A stretch of 34,653 nucleotides of DNA, from the NCBI GenBank assembly GCA_910586035.1, contig CAJUHT010000021.1, forward strand, positions 1 to 34,653. The letters are read 5' to 3'. This document shows positions 24,042-31,672 of this stretch, in pieces (the first letter of the stretch is position 1; every line of letters starts with the position of its first letter). The position numbers were made by a program, and so were the translations under genes. The notes beneath the pieces were generated by a model. The model did no database searches and was not told where the DNA came from. It saw only the letters and a program-made list of their open reading frames with translations. This stretch comes from an uncultured Christensenella sp. (lineage in GTDB: Bacteria; Bacillota; Clostridia; Christensenellales; Borkfalkiaceae).

Positions 24042-24118
24042 TTTCCACTATTTCAATTTCCACTTTTAGGGTAATTCTCAGTAAAAGCGAAATTAACTTT
24101 CCACTTTTATTCCACTAA
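24042..24118. promoter_or_regulatory. Candidate right-arm integrase binding sites
   Basis: The 12-mer tttccactttta occurs exactly at 24057-24068 and 24098-24109, with shorter matches tttccacta at 24042-24050 and attccacta at 24110-24118. They cluster within 170 bases of attR and match motifs near attL. Confidence 0.6.
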
Positions 24119-24152
24119 AAAAGAGAGTAAGTATTACTACCTACTCTCTTTA
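24112..24152 (-). terminator. Element-supplied terminator for rubrerythrin
   Basis: A stem agagagta.gta / tacttactctct lies around 24120-24151, and the minus strand ends in TTTTTT. It replaces the native terminator left at 19512-19542. Confidence 0.75.
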
Positions 24153-24170
24153 ATTATTTATTTAATTTAA

Positions 24171-24701
24171 TTACTTGCCGAAATATCTTTTCAATAATCC
24201 TGCAAAGCCTGCGCCGTGTCTTGCTTCGTCTTTTGCCATTTCGTGAACGGTATCGTGAATAGCGTCAAGATTAAGCTGTTTAGCCTTTTTGGCGATAGCC
24301 ATTTTACCTTCGCAAGCGCCCGTTTCAGCCGCCGCGCGAAGCTCCAAGTTCTGCTTTGTAGAAGGAGTTACAACCTCGCCGAGAAGTTCTGCAAACTTAG
24401 CGGCGTGCTCAGCCTCTTCAAGCGCGTAACGCTTAAAAGCTTCCGCAATTTCAGGATAGCCTTCACGGTCGGCAACTCTCGACATAGCAAGGTACATACC
24501 TACTTCCGTGCATTCGCCAGCAAAGTTAGCACGAAGCCCTTCCATTATTTCGTTATCGTCGCATACGCCGTCGCCAATATGGTGCTCGGCGGCATAAACG
24601 GTTTTGCTCTCGTCAACGGGAGCAAAAGTTTTAGCTTTGCATACGGGGCAAACTTCAACGTCGTCGGCAACAATAGCGCCGCAAACTGTACATCTTTTCA
24701 T
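24171..24701 (-). CDS. Rubrerythrin, reverse domain order
   Basis: 176 residues. An N-terminal rubredoxin-like Fe(SCys)4 site (CTVCG at 4-8 and CPVCK about 18-22) precedes a four-helix ferritin-like diiron domain with the expected Glu and ExxH motifs (GECTEVGMY, EEAEHAAKF, ETGACEGKM, DEARHG). Reverse rubrerythrins reduce peroxide in anaerobes. ATG 24701 is chosen because TAGGAGTG sits 8 bases upstream; the GTG nine bases earlier lacks this. Codons downstream of the 30-base repeat (last 10 or so) come from the integrated element, yet the protein sequence LLKRYFGK is unchanged, so the gene should stay functional. Confidence 0.93.
   Translation of the reverse strand: MKRCTVCGAIVADDVEVCPVCKAKTFAPVDESKTVYAAEHHIGDGVCDDNEIMEGLRANFAGECTEVGMYLAMSRVADREGYPEIAEAFKRYALEEAEHAAKFAELLGEVVTPSTKQNLELRAAAETGACEGKMAIAKKAKQLNLDAIHDTVHEMAKDEARHGAGFAGLLKRYFGK
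24202..24231. repeat. attR: right copy of the 30-base core repeat
   Basis: Identical to 19594-19623, inside the intact rubrerythrin gene. Confidence 0.85.
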
Positions 24702-24738
24702 TTTAAACACTCCTAATTTAAATTTATTTGTATTTTTA

Positions 24739-24767
24739 TTATAACATAAATAAGATTAAATATCAAT
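24739..24767 (-). promoter_or_regulatory. Rubrerythrin promoter
   Basis: -35 TTGATA (24762-24767), 17-base spacer, -10 TATAAT (24739-24744) on minus, in an A+T-rich stretch; about 38 bases before the ATG. Confidence 0.8.
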
Positions 24768-24794
24768 AATAAAACACAAATTTTTTAAAAATAT

Positions 24795-25439
24795 TTATAA
24801 AATAATTTTGAGCAACTCCCCGAAAGAAGATACAAAAATTTTTGCGCCAATTTTTTCAAGTTGTTCACGGGTTCGGTACCCCCACAACACAGACGCGCAG
24901 TCTACGCCCGCGTTTTGCGCCACGGCAACGTCGGCTTCGCCGTCGCCCACAAACAGACATTCGCGCTTGGAAACGCCCATATCTTCAATTATTTTCAACA
25001 GCCCCTGCGGCGCGGGCTTTAAAGGCATACCCTCCTGTTGCCCCTGCACGCAATCGAAGTTCAAGCCGCCGAAAAACTGTTTGATTGATTTTACCGCCAC
25101 CGCGTGCGGCTTGTTGGTTAAAACGGCAAGCTTTACCCCCGCCGCTTGCATTTTTAAAAGGGCTTGCATTTCACCCTCGAAAACCTTGGTGCGCGAGCTG
25201 TCGCTTGCGGCGTATGCTTTTTTATAGCAGGCGAGAATTTCCGCAAGCCTGCCCTCGTTTTTTAAACCTATCGCAAGGCGCACAAGTTCGCTTGCTCCGT
25301 TGCCTATGTATGACACAGTCTGTTCGCGCGAAACGGGAGCAACCGAAAATTGTTCCAGCGTCTGATTTAGCGTATAAACTATGTCGTCGACTGAATCCAG
25401 CAAAGTGCCGTCCAAATCGAAAATAACCGCTTTGTACAT
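24795..25439 (-). CDS. gph: HAD-superfamily phosphatase, phosphoglycolate phosphatase-like
   Basis: 214 residues. HAD motif I 'FDLDGTLLDS' is near residue 6, motif II is 'VLTNKP', motif III Lys is in 'PLKPAPQGLLK', and motif IV is 'FVGDGEADV'. The alpha-helical cap between motifs I and II fits the Gph/PgmB class. The substrate is likely phosphoglycolate, but related phosphatases cannot be excluded. The ATG lies five bases after the argS stop; an in-frame GTG at 25448 would overlap that stop by four bases (GTGA) and is an equally plausible coupled start. It is co-transcribed with argS. Confidence 0.85.
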   Translation of the reverse strand: MYKAVIFDLDGTLLDSVDDIVYTLNQTLEQFSVAPVSREQTVSYIGNGASELVRLAIGLKNEGRLAEILACYKKAYAASDSSRTKVFEGEMQALLKMQAAGVKLAVLTNKPHAVAVKSIKQFFGGLNFDCVQGQQEGMPLKPAPQGLLKIIEDMGVSKRECLFVGDGEADVAVAQNAGVDCASVLWGYRTREQLEKIGAKIFVSSFGELLKIIL

Positions 25440-25444
25440 AAAAA

Positions 25445-27127
25445 TCACATCTTTTCGGGCACGCCTATTCCCAACAGAGAGAGCGCGTTTGTAAGCGTTT
25501 GCAAAACGGCTTTCGTCAGTTGCAGGCGGAAGCCCTTCGCCGCGGGTTCTGCGGTTAAAATTTTGCAGTCGAAATAAAATTTATTGAATTTTTGAGCCAA
25601 GTCCACGGCGTAGCGCGCTATTATGCTCGGCTCGTATTTTTCCGCGGCGTCGCAAACGGCTTCGGGAAAAGCCGCCAAAGTCTTAACTACTTCGTATTCC
25701 TGCGGCTCTACCGAAAGGTTTTCGGGCAGAGTAAAACGCTCTTCTCCCGCCTTTTGCAGTACGGAGTTTGCGCGCGCGCAGGTATATTGACAGTATACTC
25801 CCGTTTCCCCCTCAAAACTTAGCACTTTATCGTAGGAAAAAACTATATCTTTAATTTTATTGTTGTAAAGCGCGCCGAAAATTACCGAGCCGATGCCCAC
25901 CTTTTCGGCAATGTCGCGCTTATTTTCAAGGGCGGGATTTTTATCGTTGATAACCGTATAAGCCTTTTCCACGCACTTTTCAATAACGTCTTCAAGCCAG
26001 ACGACTTTGCCCTTGCGGGTGGACATCGCGCCGTCTTCGAGCGAAACCATACCGTACGCTACGTGCACCATATCCTTCGCCCAATCTTTGCCCAAAAGCT
26101 CCAAAACCTTAAAGATTTGCTTGAAGTGCAAGTTTTGCTGATATGCAACCACGTAAAGGCATTTATAAAAATCGTAAGTATCCTTGCGGTAATATGCCGC
26201 GGCTAAGTCGCGCGTGGCGTACAGCGAAGCGCCGTCCGAACGTAAAATAAGGCAGGGCGGCATACCGTATTCTTCCAAATCTACGATTTTAGCCCCCTCG
26301 CTCTCCTTTAACAGCCCCTTTTCTTCAAGCTCTTCGATAACGGGTTGCATTTTATCCGAGTAAAACCTTTCGCCGTTATAGCTGTCGAACTTTACGCCCA
26401 AACGCCGGTAAATTTTGTTTACGTAGGCAAGCGTAAGCGATTTAAACCACTCGAAAATTTCGTTCGCCTCTTTATCGCCGCTTTCAATCAGACGGAAATA
26501 CTCGCGGGCTTCGGCTTCCATTTCCTCCGTAGCCTCGTTGTTGAAACGCACGTATAAATTGTTTATTGCGTGAATACCGCCCGCCTCTATGGTTGCCTTA
26601 TCACCCCAATGCTTATATGCGCAAATGAGCTTTCCGAACTGCGTGCCGTAGTCGCCGAGGTGGTTTATGCCCACCACGTTATAGCCGAGGAAAGTATAAA
26701 TTTTATACAGCGCGCTACCAAGCACCGTAGTTGAAAGATGCCCTATGTGAAAGGGTTTTGCTATATTTACCGAAGAATAGTCAATGCAGACCGTCTTGCC
26801 CGCGCCCTTGCGGGAAGCGCCGTAAAAGTCGCCCTCGTCTTCAATCTGCGCAAGCGTGGACTTTGCAAGCCCCGCCTTGTCGATTTTAAAATTGAGATAG
26901 CCGTTTACCGCCGTAACTTCGGCTATTACGCCGTCGGGAGCAATACCCGCCGCCAACTCGTTGGCAATAACAACGGGCGGTTTGCGCATAACTTTGGCAA
27001 ATTTAAAGCAGGGCAAAGCGTAGTCGCCCATATCCGTATTGGGAGGAACGGCGATAGCCTCCTCTATTTCCTTGGCGGAAACGCCCTCCGCCTTTATTCT
27101 GTTTGCGATATATTCCCTGTAATTCAT
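25445..27127 (-). CDS. argS: Arginyl-tRNA synthetase
   Basis: 560 residues, full length. The N-terminal Add-1 domain (about 1-85) recognises the tRNA D-loop. The class-I HIGH motif is at 127-130 (KPFHIGHLS). The KMSKS counterpart reads 'MSTRKG' near 365, as usual for ArgRS. The C-terminal anticodon-binding DALR domain ends 'ALSLLGIGVPEKM'. The ribosome site is AGGTG and the promoter lies in the intergenic space shared with ychF. The Gph-like gene follows directly. Confidence 0.97.
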   Translation of the reverse strand: MNYREYIANRIKAEGVSAKEIEEAIAVPPNTDMGDYALPCFKFAKVMRKPPVVIANELAAGIAPDGVIAEVTAVNGYLNFKIDKAGLAKSTLAQIEDEGDFYGASRKGAGKTVCIDYSSVNIAKPFHIGHLSTTVLGSALYKIYTFLGYNVVGINHLGDYGTQFGKLICAYKHWGDKATIEAGGIHAINNLYVRFNNEATEEMEAEAREYFRLIESGDKEANEIFEWFKSLTLAYVNKIYRRLGVKFDSYNGERFYSDKMQPVIEELEEKGLLKESEGAKIVDLEEYGMPPCLILRSDGASLYATRDLAAAYYRKDTYDFYKCLYVVAYQQNLHFKQIFKVLELLGKDWAKDMVHVAYGMVSLEDGAMSTRKGKVVWLEDVIEKCVEKAYTVINDKNPALENKRDIAEKVGIGSVIFGALYNNKIKDIVFSYDKVLSFEGETGVYCQYTCARANSVLQKAGEERFTLPENLSVEPQEYEVVKTLAAFPEAVCDAAEKYEPSIIARYAVDLAQKFNKFYFDCKILTAEPAAKGFRLQLTKAVLQTLTNALSLLGIGVPEKM

Positions 27128-27151
27128 AACACACCTGTTTTGTTTGCGTAC

Positions 27152-27180
27152 ATTTTACCATACGCGCAAAATTTTGGCAA
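27152..27180 (-). promoter_or_regulatory. argS promoter
   Basis: Minus-strand -35 TTGCCA (27175-27180), 17-base spacer, -10 TAAAAT (27152-27157). Confidence 0.7.
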
Positions 27181-27198
27181 CTTTTAGTGTAAACCGTT

Positions 27199-27226
27199 TT
27201 GAATTTTTAAGCGTTTATATTATAAT
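27199..27226 (+). promoter_or_regulatory. ychF promoter
   Basis: -35 TTGAAT (27199-27204), 16-base spacer, -10 TATAAT (27221-27226), 31 bases before the ATG. Confidence 0.75.
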
Positions 27227-27257
27227 TGATTAAAATAAACGTAAGGAATTTTATTCT

Positions 27258-28358
27258 ATGAAATTAGGTGTAGTAGGTCTGCCCAACGTAGGCAAATCGA
27301 CTTTATTCAACGCCATTACCCACGCGGGCGCGGAAGCCGCAAATTATCCCTTTTGCACAATAGAACCCAACGTTGGCGTAGTTGCAGTGCCCGACGAAAG
27401 GCTGGATAAACTTGCCGCGCTGTATTCGAGCAAAAAGGTTACGCCCGCAATAGTGGAATTTGTAGATATCGCAGGGCTTGTAAAGGGCGCTTCACGCGGG
27501 GAAGGCTTGGGCAACAAATTTTTATCGCACATAAGGGAATGCGACGCAATAGTACACGTTGTACGCTGTTTTGAGGACGCTAACGTAACGCACGTAAGCA
27601 ACGCCGTCGACCCCGTAGCCGACATAACCACCATAACGTTAGAGCTTATCCTTGCCGACATAGAAGCCGTAAATAAGCGGCAGGACAGAATCCGCAATAC
27701 CGCCAAGGGCGGCGCCAACAAGGAAGCGGCGGCGGAATTTGCCCTGTTGGAAAGGCTTGAAAAATTTTTATCCGAGGAAAAGCCCGCAAGGCTGTTCGAG
27801 TGCGAAAAGAGCGAAAAGCCGTTTATGGACAACCTCTTCCTCCTCACGTCCAAGCCCGTAATTTATGCGGCGAACATATCCGAATTCGATATGGGTAAAG
27901 CCGAGGACGATATTGCCAACGTTGTAAAAGTTAAAGAGTATGCCCAAAAAGAGGGAAGCGAAGTTATGGTAATTTGCGCAAAGACCGAGGAGGAACTTTC
28001 GCAGATTGAACCCGACGAGTGCGCTCTGTTTTTAGAGGAATTGGGCTTGAAAGAGAGCGGCTTAAACAGATTGATTAAAAAGAGCTACCGCCTTTTGGGA
28101 CTTATTTCCTACCTTACCGCGGGAGAAAAGGAAACCCGCGCCTGGACTATTGTAAACGGAACAAAAGCTCCGCAGGCGGCGGGCGTAATACACACCGATT
28201 TCGAAAAGGGATTCATACGCGCCGAAGTTGTGGAATGGCAAACGCTTTTGGACTGCGGCGGACTTGTTGGCGCGCGCGAAAAGGGCAAAGTACGCAGCGA
28301 AGGCAAGGAATACGTTGTTAAGGACGGCGACGTAATTCTGTTCAGGTTTAACGTTTAA
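27258..28358 (+). CDS. ychF: Redox-regulated ATPase/GTPase YchF (Obg family)
   Basis: 366 residues, full length. The P-loop is GLPNVGKST at 6-14. The family 'NYPFCTIEPN' segment follows near 31, with 'FVDIAGLVKGAS' as G3. A coiled-coil insert lies near 130-200, and the C-terminal TGS domain contains 'RAWTIVNGTKAPQAAG'. YchF binds ATP in preference to GTP and associates with ribosomes. AAGGA precedes the ATG. Monocistronic, ending at a strong bidirectional terminator. Confidence 0.97.
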   Translation: MKLGVVGLPNVGKSTLFNAITHAGAEAANYPFCTIEPNVGVVAVPDERLDKLAALYSSKKVTPAIVEFVDIAGLVKGASRGEGLGNKFLSHIRECDAIVHVVRCFEDANVTHVSNAVDPVADITTITLELILADIEAVNKRQDRIRNTAKGGANKEAAAEFALLERLEKFLSEEKPARLFECEKSEKPFMDNLFLLTSKPVIYAANISEFDMGKAEDDIANVVKVKEYAQKEGSEVMVICAKTEEELSQIEPDECALFLEELGLKESGLNRLIKKSYRLLGLISYLTAGEKETRAWTIVNGTKAPQAAGVIHTDFEKGFIRAEVVEWQTLLDCGGLVGAREKGKVRSEGKEYVVKDGDVILFRFNV

Positions 28359-28364
28359 AATATG

Positions 28365-28395
28365 CGTCCCGCGGCTTATGCCGCGGGACGGTTTT
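28365..28395. terminator. Bidirectional terminator between ychF and the ABC operon
   Basis: 11-base perfect stem (cgtcccgcggc / gccgcgggacg) with loop ttat and T-rich flanks on both strands, between convergent genes. Confidence 0.9.
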
Positions 28396-29084
28396 CATTT
28401 TAACGGAGTTTTTGTAATATCTTCCCCCGCTTCCGATAACAGTATATTTACAATATTTTCACGCATATCCGAACTTGCTCCGAAAGGGGCATTATTATCG
28501 TTGACCATATCCGCGGCAACCGCGCCGTTATTCAAAATTATAATTCTGTCGGCAAGGTACAGCGCTTCGTCTATATCGTGAGTTACGAACAACGCGCGCC
28601 TGCCCTCTTCCTCACGCAATCTATTAAATAAATTCATCGCGGAAAGCTTGTTCTTTAAATCGAGGGATGAAAAAGGCTCGTCCATAAGTAAAACGTCGGC
28701 TTTTTTTAAAAACGCGCGGCAGAGCGCCACTCTCCTCGCCTCTCCGCCCGAAAGAGTTTGCGGATACGCCTTAATTTTATCAGCAAGCCCCACCGCTTTC
28801 AGCAAATTCAGCGCGCTTTCTTCGTCCGCTCCCGTCAAAGTGAGATTTTTAAGCACCGTTAAATAGGGAATTAGGCGAGGCGACTGAAACACGTATGAAG
28901 CGGTTACGGTAGTAATTTCTCCGTCGTAATCAATAAGCCCCGCAACTGCGTTTAAAAGCGTTGTTTTACCGCAACCGCTTTCGCCTAAAATGCAGGTAAC
29001 CCCCTCCCCGCCTATTTGCAGGTTAAAATTATTATAAACGGTTTTAACACCGTACTTTACAGTCAGATTTTTTATATCAATCAC
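28395..29084 (-). CDS. ABC transporter ATPase, nitrate/sulfonate/thiamine-precursor type
   Basis: 229 residues. Walker A 'GESGCGKTT' near 36, Q-loop 'FQSPRL', ABC signature 'LSGGEARRVALCRA', Walker B 'VLLMDEPFSSLD', and switch His in 'FVTHDIDEA'. It resembles SsuB/TauB/ThiZ-type ATPases. The GTG start at 29084 overlaps the permease stop by eight bases, with AAGGGCGG upstream; the longer frame overlaps the permease too far. It energises the permease encoded just upstream. Confidence 0.9.
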   Translation of the reverse strand: MIDIKNLTVKYGVKTVYNNFNLQIGGEGVTCILGESGCGKTTLLNAVAGLIDYDGEITTVTASYVFQSPRLIPYLTVLKNLTLTGADEESALNLLKAVGLADKIKAYPQTLSGGEARRVALCRAFLKKADVLLMDEPFSSLDLKNKLSAMNLFNRLREEEGRRALFVTHDIDEALYLADRIIILNNGAVAADMVNDNNAPFGASSDMRENIVNILLSEAGEDITKTPLK

Positions 29085-29856
29085 TTTTCGCCGCCCTTTT
29101 CCAACCGAACGAATACTGAGCCGCAAAGCGGAACGCAAGTTCGAGCGCTATTCCCAAAGCCACGGTAACAAGCGTTATAGCGGCAAGCCGCGGGAGATTT
29201 ATATACGCCTGAGCTTCTGCCAACACCCCCCCCAACGCAGTATAAGTAGAAGCCATAACCTCAGCCGAAACGGTCAGCTTCAACGCAAACGCCAAGTTTG
29301 CCCCCGCCTGTTCGAGCGCGAGCGGGGCAAGGTGCGGGCAGTATATATAGGCAAGTTTTTGCCTTGCTTTAAAGTTATAGGCGGTTGCCATTTCAAGCAA
29401 TTCGCCGTCTATTCCCGCTATTCCGTCGGAAAGCTGTGAGTAAATCATAGGAAACAATACTATAAACACAACGGCGGCGGGCGCGGTGCGCGGCGTAAGC
29501 CACACGAGAATAAGCAACAGCACCGCCATTGTGGGCAGAGTGCGCATAAACGCCGTTACGGGGCGCATAAACGCGGCAAAAGGTTTGAATGTAGCGGATA
29601 TGCACGAACAGCCGAGCGCAAGCGCGAAAGAAATCAAAAACGCGATAACCGCACGCGCAAGAGAATGACCGAGAGCGCGCCAAAAAAACGCCTTTGCAAA
29701 AAGCAGGAAAAACTCTTTGACCGCCTCACCCACGGGAGCAACCAAAAAACTGTTGTCCACAACCGCCGCAACAATCAGCCAAACCGCCCACATTAAGGCA
29801 ACCGCAAGCGCAGAATAAAGAATATTAAATTTTTTATCGCAAAGTAATTTTTTCAT
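29077..29856 (-). CDS. ABC transporter permease (BPD_transp_1 type)
   Basis: 259 residues with about six transmembrane helices. The coupling motif is 'EMATAYNFKARQKLAYIYCPHLAPLAL' at about 157-183, read as EAA-loop. The closest general type is SsuC/TauC/ThiX. It starts three bases after the binding-protein stop, so translation is coupled. The substrate cannot be read from the sequence. Confidence 0.9.
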   Translation of the reverse strand: MKKLLCDKKFNILYSALAVALMWAVWLIVAAVVDNSFLVAPVGEAVKEFFLLFAKAFFWRALGHSLARAVIAFLISFALALGCSCISATFKPFAAFMRPVTAFMRTLPTMAVLLLILVWLTPRTAPAAVVFIVLFPMIYSQLSDGIAGIDGELLEMATAYNFKARQKLAYIYCPHLAPLALEQAGANLAFALKLTVSAEVMASTYTALGGVLAEAQAYINLPRLAAITLVTVALGIALELAFRFAAQYSFGWKRAAKSD

Positions 29857-29859
29857 CCG

Positions 29860-30873
29860 TCAATAAAAGAATTTTTCTTCGGGTTCGCCCCAAGCGTTTG
29901 CCGAAACGGCGTTTAACTTTTTAATAAACTGCTGAATATCTATCTTGCCGACCTTGTTGTCCGTAAACCTTATTCCGCAGTTGGATATAACTTCCTTGCT
30001 CAAATTTGCCGCCGTAAACGTTGGAGCCATATCGCCCTCCGTCATACTCTTCACCGCGTTGGCTATGCTTTCGGCGGAAGTGTCTTCGGAAAGCAACCAC
30101 TCCCGCGTGCTGGCAAAGCTTGCAATAAATTCATCGGTTGCCGTCTTGTTTGACGATGCAATTTCCTCACGGGCAACCGCCACGGCCTGAGGGTATCCGT
30201 TTTCGCCGCCGTAAAGTGTTTGTAAATTGCCCGCAAACGACAATTTTCCCTGCGTTGCCGCCTGCTTGGTACTTGCCGCAGGTTCGGGAACGACAAAGTA
30301 ATCGCAATCGGAATTTGCAGGCGTTGCTTCCTGCGCGGTAACGCTTTTCAAGTTGACTTTATCGGTTGCAACCTCCGCGCCGTCTTTAAGCTCGTTATAG
30401 GGTATGCCGTTGTCGCTTAGTATTACTTTAAAAGTCAACCCCGGCACGTTTGCAAGGTTTATAACGCCAACCGTTTTGCCCGTAAGCTTAGCCAAATCTT
30501 CCCTGTCGGAAATATCTTGCCCGCCCTGCTTTTTCATTAAAAACAGATTGCCGTGCGTAACCGTGCCCAAAAGCTTGTACTTTTCACCGTTGCCCAAAAG
30601 CTTTACCGCCGCGTTTACGGGCAGAACGGCAAAGTCGGCGCGGGGATTATTACCGCCCACGTACGAAGTTATCGTATCCGCCTTAACAACTTTTACGTCA
30701 AACTTCGTGTTGAGCGAGGCGGCGCCTATGCCCGCAACGGAAAGGGCGGGCGCGCCGTCGGGCACGTAAACGTTGTAACTTTTTCCGCTGTCGCCGCGCT
30801 TGCAAGCGGAGATACCAAACGCGCAAGCTACGCATAAAATCAATGTTGTTAAAACGACAAATATCTTTTTCAT
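29860..30873 (-). CDS. ABC transporter substrate-binding lipoprotein, NMT1/SsuA-like
   Basis: 337 residues. The lipoprotein signal ends in ISAC with Cys24. The periplasmic-binding type-II fold has 'VYVPDGAPAL' as the first strand, 'ADFAVLPVNAAV' after the first hinge and 'VPEPAAS' after the second, as in NMT1/THI5-like and sulfonate-binding proteins. AGGAG lies 7 bases before the ATG. The candidate substrates are thiamine precursor, sulfonate or nitrate-like anions; nothing here decides between them. No TPP-riboswitch consensus was found upstream. Confidence 0.88.
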   Translation of the reverse strand: MKKIFVVLTTLILCVACAFGISACKRGDSGKSYNVYVPDGAPALSVAGIGAASLNTKFDVKVVKADTITSYVGGNNPRADFAVLPVNAAVKLLGNGEKYKLLGTVTHGNLFLMKKQGGQDISDREDLAKLTGKTVGVINLANVPGLTFKVILSDNGIPYNELKDGAEVATDKVNLKSVTAQEATPANSDCDYFVVPEPAASTKQAATQGKLSFAGNLQTLYGGENGYPQAVAVAREEIASSNKTATDEFIASFASTREWLLSEDTSAESIANAVKSMTEGDMAPTFTAANLSKEVISNCGIRFTDNKVGKIDIQQFIKKLNAVSANAWGEPEEKFFY

Positions 30874-30883
30874 ATTCTTCTCC

Positions 30884-31132
30884 TTATTTCTTGCTTGTAA
30901 CCGTCTTAGCCGAAACGCCGCGCAACATACCTATTTTACCCGTTATCAAGTTGATTGTTTCCGTGGGCGCGTCTACGACAACGCATATTACCGAAACGTC
31001 CTTTTGCTTATACGGTATGCCCATTCTACCCACAATGCAATCGCCGCAATCGGATAAAATTTTGTTTATTTGCACGCTTGCCGCGCGGTCCTCAACAATT
31101 ATACTTATAATGGCAATGCGATTTTCTGGCAT
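30884..31132 (-). CDS. TM1266-type ACT-like regulator (iron-only hydrogenase system regulator)
   Basis: 82 residues from ATG 31132, which has GGAGGA 8 bases upstream. The longer frame would read through the leader hairpin. The sequence matches the ACT/NikR-C-like family named after Thermotoga TM1266, with 'RIAIISIIVEDR', 'ILSDCGDCIVGRMGIPY', 'VSVICVVVDAP' and 'KIGMLRGVSAKTV'. Family members usually sit near hydrogenase maturation genes. Here it leads an ABC-transporter operon, ten bases before the binding protein. It could be a small-molecule sensor for that operon. Confidence 0.88.
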   Translation of the reverse strand: MPENRIAIISIIVEDRAASVQINKILSDCGDCIVGRMGIPYKQKDVSVICVVVDAPTETINLITGKIGMLRGVSAKTVTSKK

Positions 31133-31141
31133 AAAAAAACT

Positions 31142-31192
31142 CCTCCGCGCCGTGCGTGAGGAAAGCCTAACCGAGCGCATAAATGTATGCGC
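31142..31192 (-). promoter_or_regulatory. Structured leader with Shine-Dalgarno-masking hairpin
   Basis: On minus, cctc(a)cgc (31154-31161) pairs with gcggagg (31142-31148), covering the GGAGGA ribosome site of the regulator gene. Upstream, a perfect 7-bp hairpin with a 4-base loop is at 31175-31192, and agcct/aggct arms around it could form an outer stem. The geometry resembles a translational riboswitch, but no known class was recognised. Confidence 0.45.
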
Positions 31193-31245
31193 CGAAAATA
31201 TTAAGCTCTTTACCCGCAGGCTAACCTTTGAATTCAGATAACAAA

Positions 31246-31274
31246 ATTATAGCACGGGCGCATATTTTTTTCAA
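31246..31274 (-). promoter_or_regulatory. Promoter of the regulator-ABC operon
   Basis: -35 TTGAAA (31269-31274), 17-base spacer, -10 TATAAT (31246-31251). The start near 31239 gives a leader of about 107 bases. Confidence 0.82.
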
Positions 31275-31293
31275 GCAATTGCATACTGAAAAT

Positions 31294-31608
31294 ATGAAAG
31301 CCATTAAACTTAAATTATTATGCGCCGCCGCGCTTGCAATGTGCCTGCCCCTTTCGGCTTGCACTAACGGTGAAGCGGGAACGACAAACGTTAAACAGGG
31401 AACGGAGTTTACTCAAAGTCAAAAGGACGATAAATGTCCCGACGGCGGTTGCCCCGACCGCGACAACGACAGGTGCCCCGAGTGCCCCGACAATTTGCAC
31501 AACAAGGGCGACGAGTGCCCTGACGGCAAATGCCCTAAAAGAAAGATGCCCCGCGGAAGACGGCGCGGCAAACTTTTACCTTGCCCTAACAGAGGCGGAA
31601 ACAAATAA
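31294..31608 (+). CDS. Small Cys-Pro-Asp-rich lipoprotein
   Basis: 104 residues from ATG 31294. The lipoprotein signal ends LSAC (Cys23). The mature part has repeated CPDG/CPDR/CPE/CPDN motifs, with seven further cysteines, and a basic Arg/Lys/Gly end. It resembles no domain I can name. Paired C-P-D-G-x-C motifs suggest metal binding at the cell surface. The ribosome site is weak. It is divergent from the ABC operon and its start lies just outside that operon's promoter. It ends at a strong terminator. A longer frame from 31228 would run over the opposite promoter and is rejected. Confidence 0.65.
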   Translation: MKAIKLKLLCAAALAMCLPLSACTNGEAGTTNVKQGTEFTQSQKDDKCPDGGCPDRDNDRCPECPDNLHNKGDECPDGKCPKRKMPRGRRRGKLLPCPNRGGNK

Positions 31609-31611
31609 TTG

Positions 31612-31650
31612 AACAAGCCCCGCGGCAATTTTGCCGCGGGGCTTGTTTAA
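31612..31650. terminator. Bidirectional terminator, 17-bp perfect arms
   Basis: Arms at 31612-31628 and 31631-31647 with a 2-base centre, G+C-rich core and T-rich ends, between convergent genes. Confidence 0.9.
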
Positions 31651-31672
31651 TAAGTTTTAGCTAATAATTGTA

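Larger units (their letters stand above)
19594..24231. mobile_element. 4.6-kb integrative element in the rubrerythrin gene
   Basis: The element is bounded by a 30-base direct repeat, is visibly more A+T-rich than its flanks, and starts with a tyrosine integrase. It restores the last codons of the target gene and supplies a new stop and terminator. Cargo includes two tiny membrane peptides, a Cys-repeat lipoprotein, a structured RNA and an unknown 376-residue protein. No replication, conjugation or capsid gene is seen, so it is either a minimal integrative element, a satellite mobilised by others, or a decayed larger one. Confidence 0.82.

Noticed and set aside
24216..24716. 166-codon plus-strand frame over rubrerythrin
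   Set aside because: Antisense shadow of a clear family member with both metal-binding domains.
31133..31240. TPP riboswitch before the NMT1-like transporter
   Set aside because: The conserved CUGAGA and ACCUGAUCUGG-type segments are absent from the leader.
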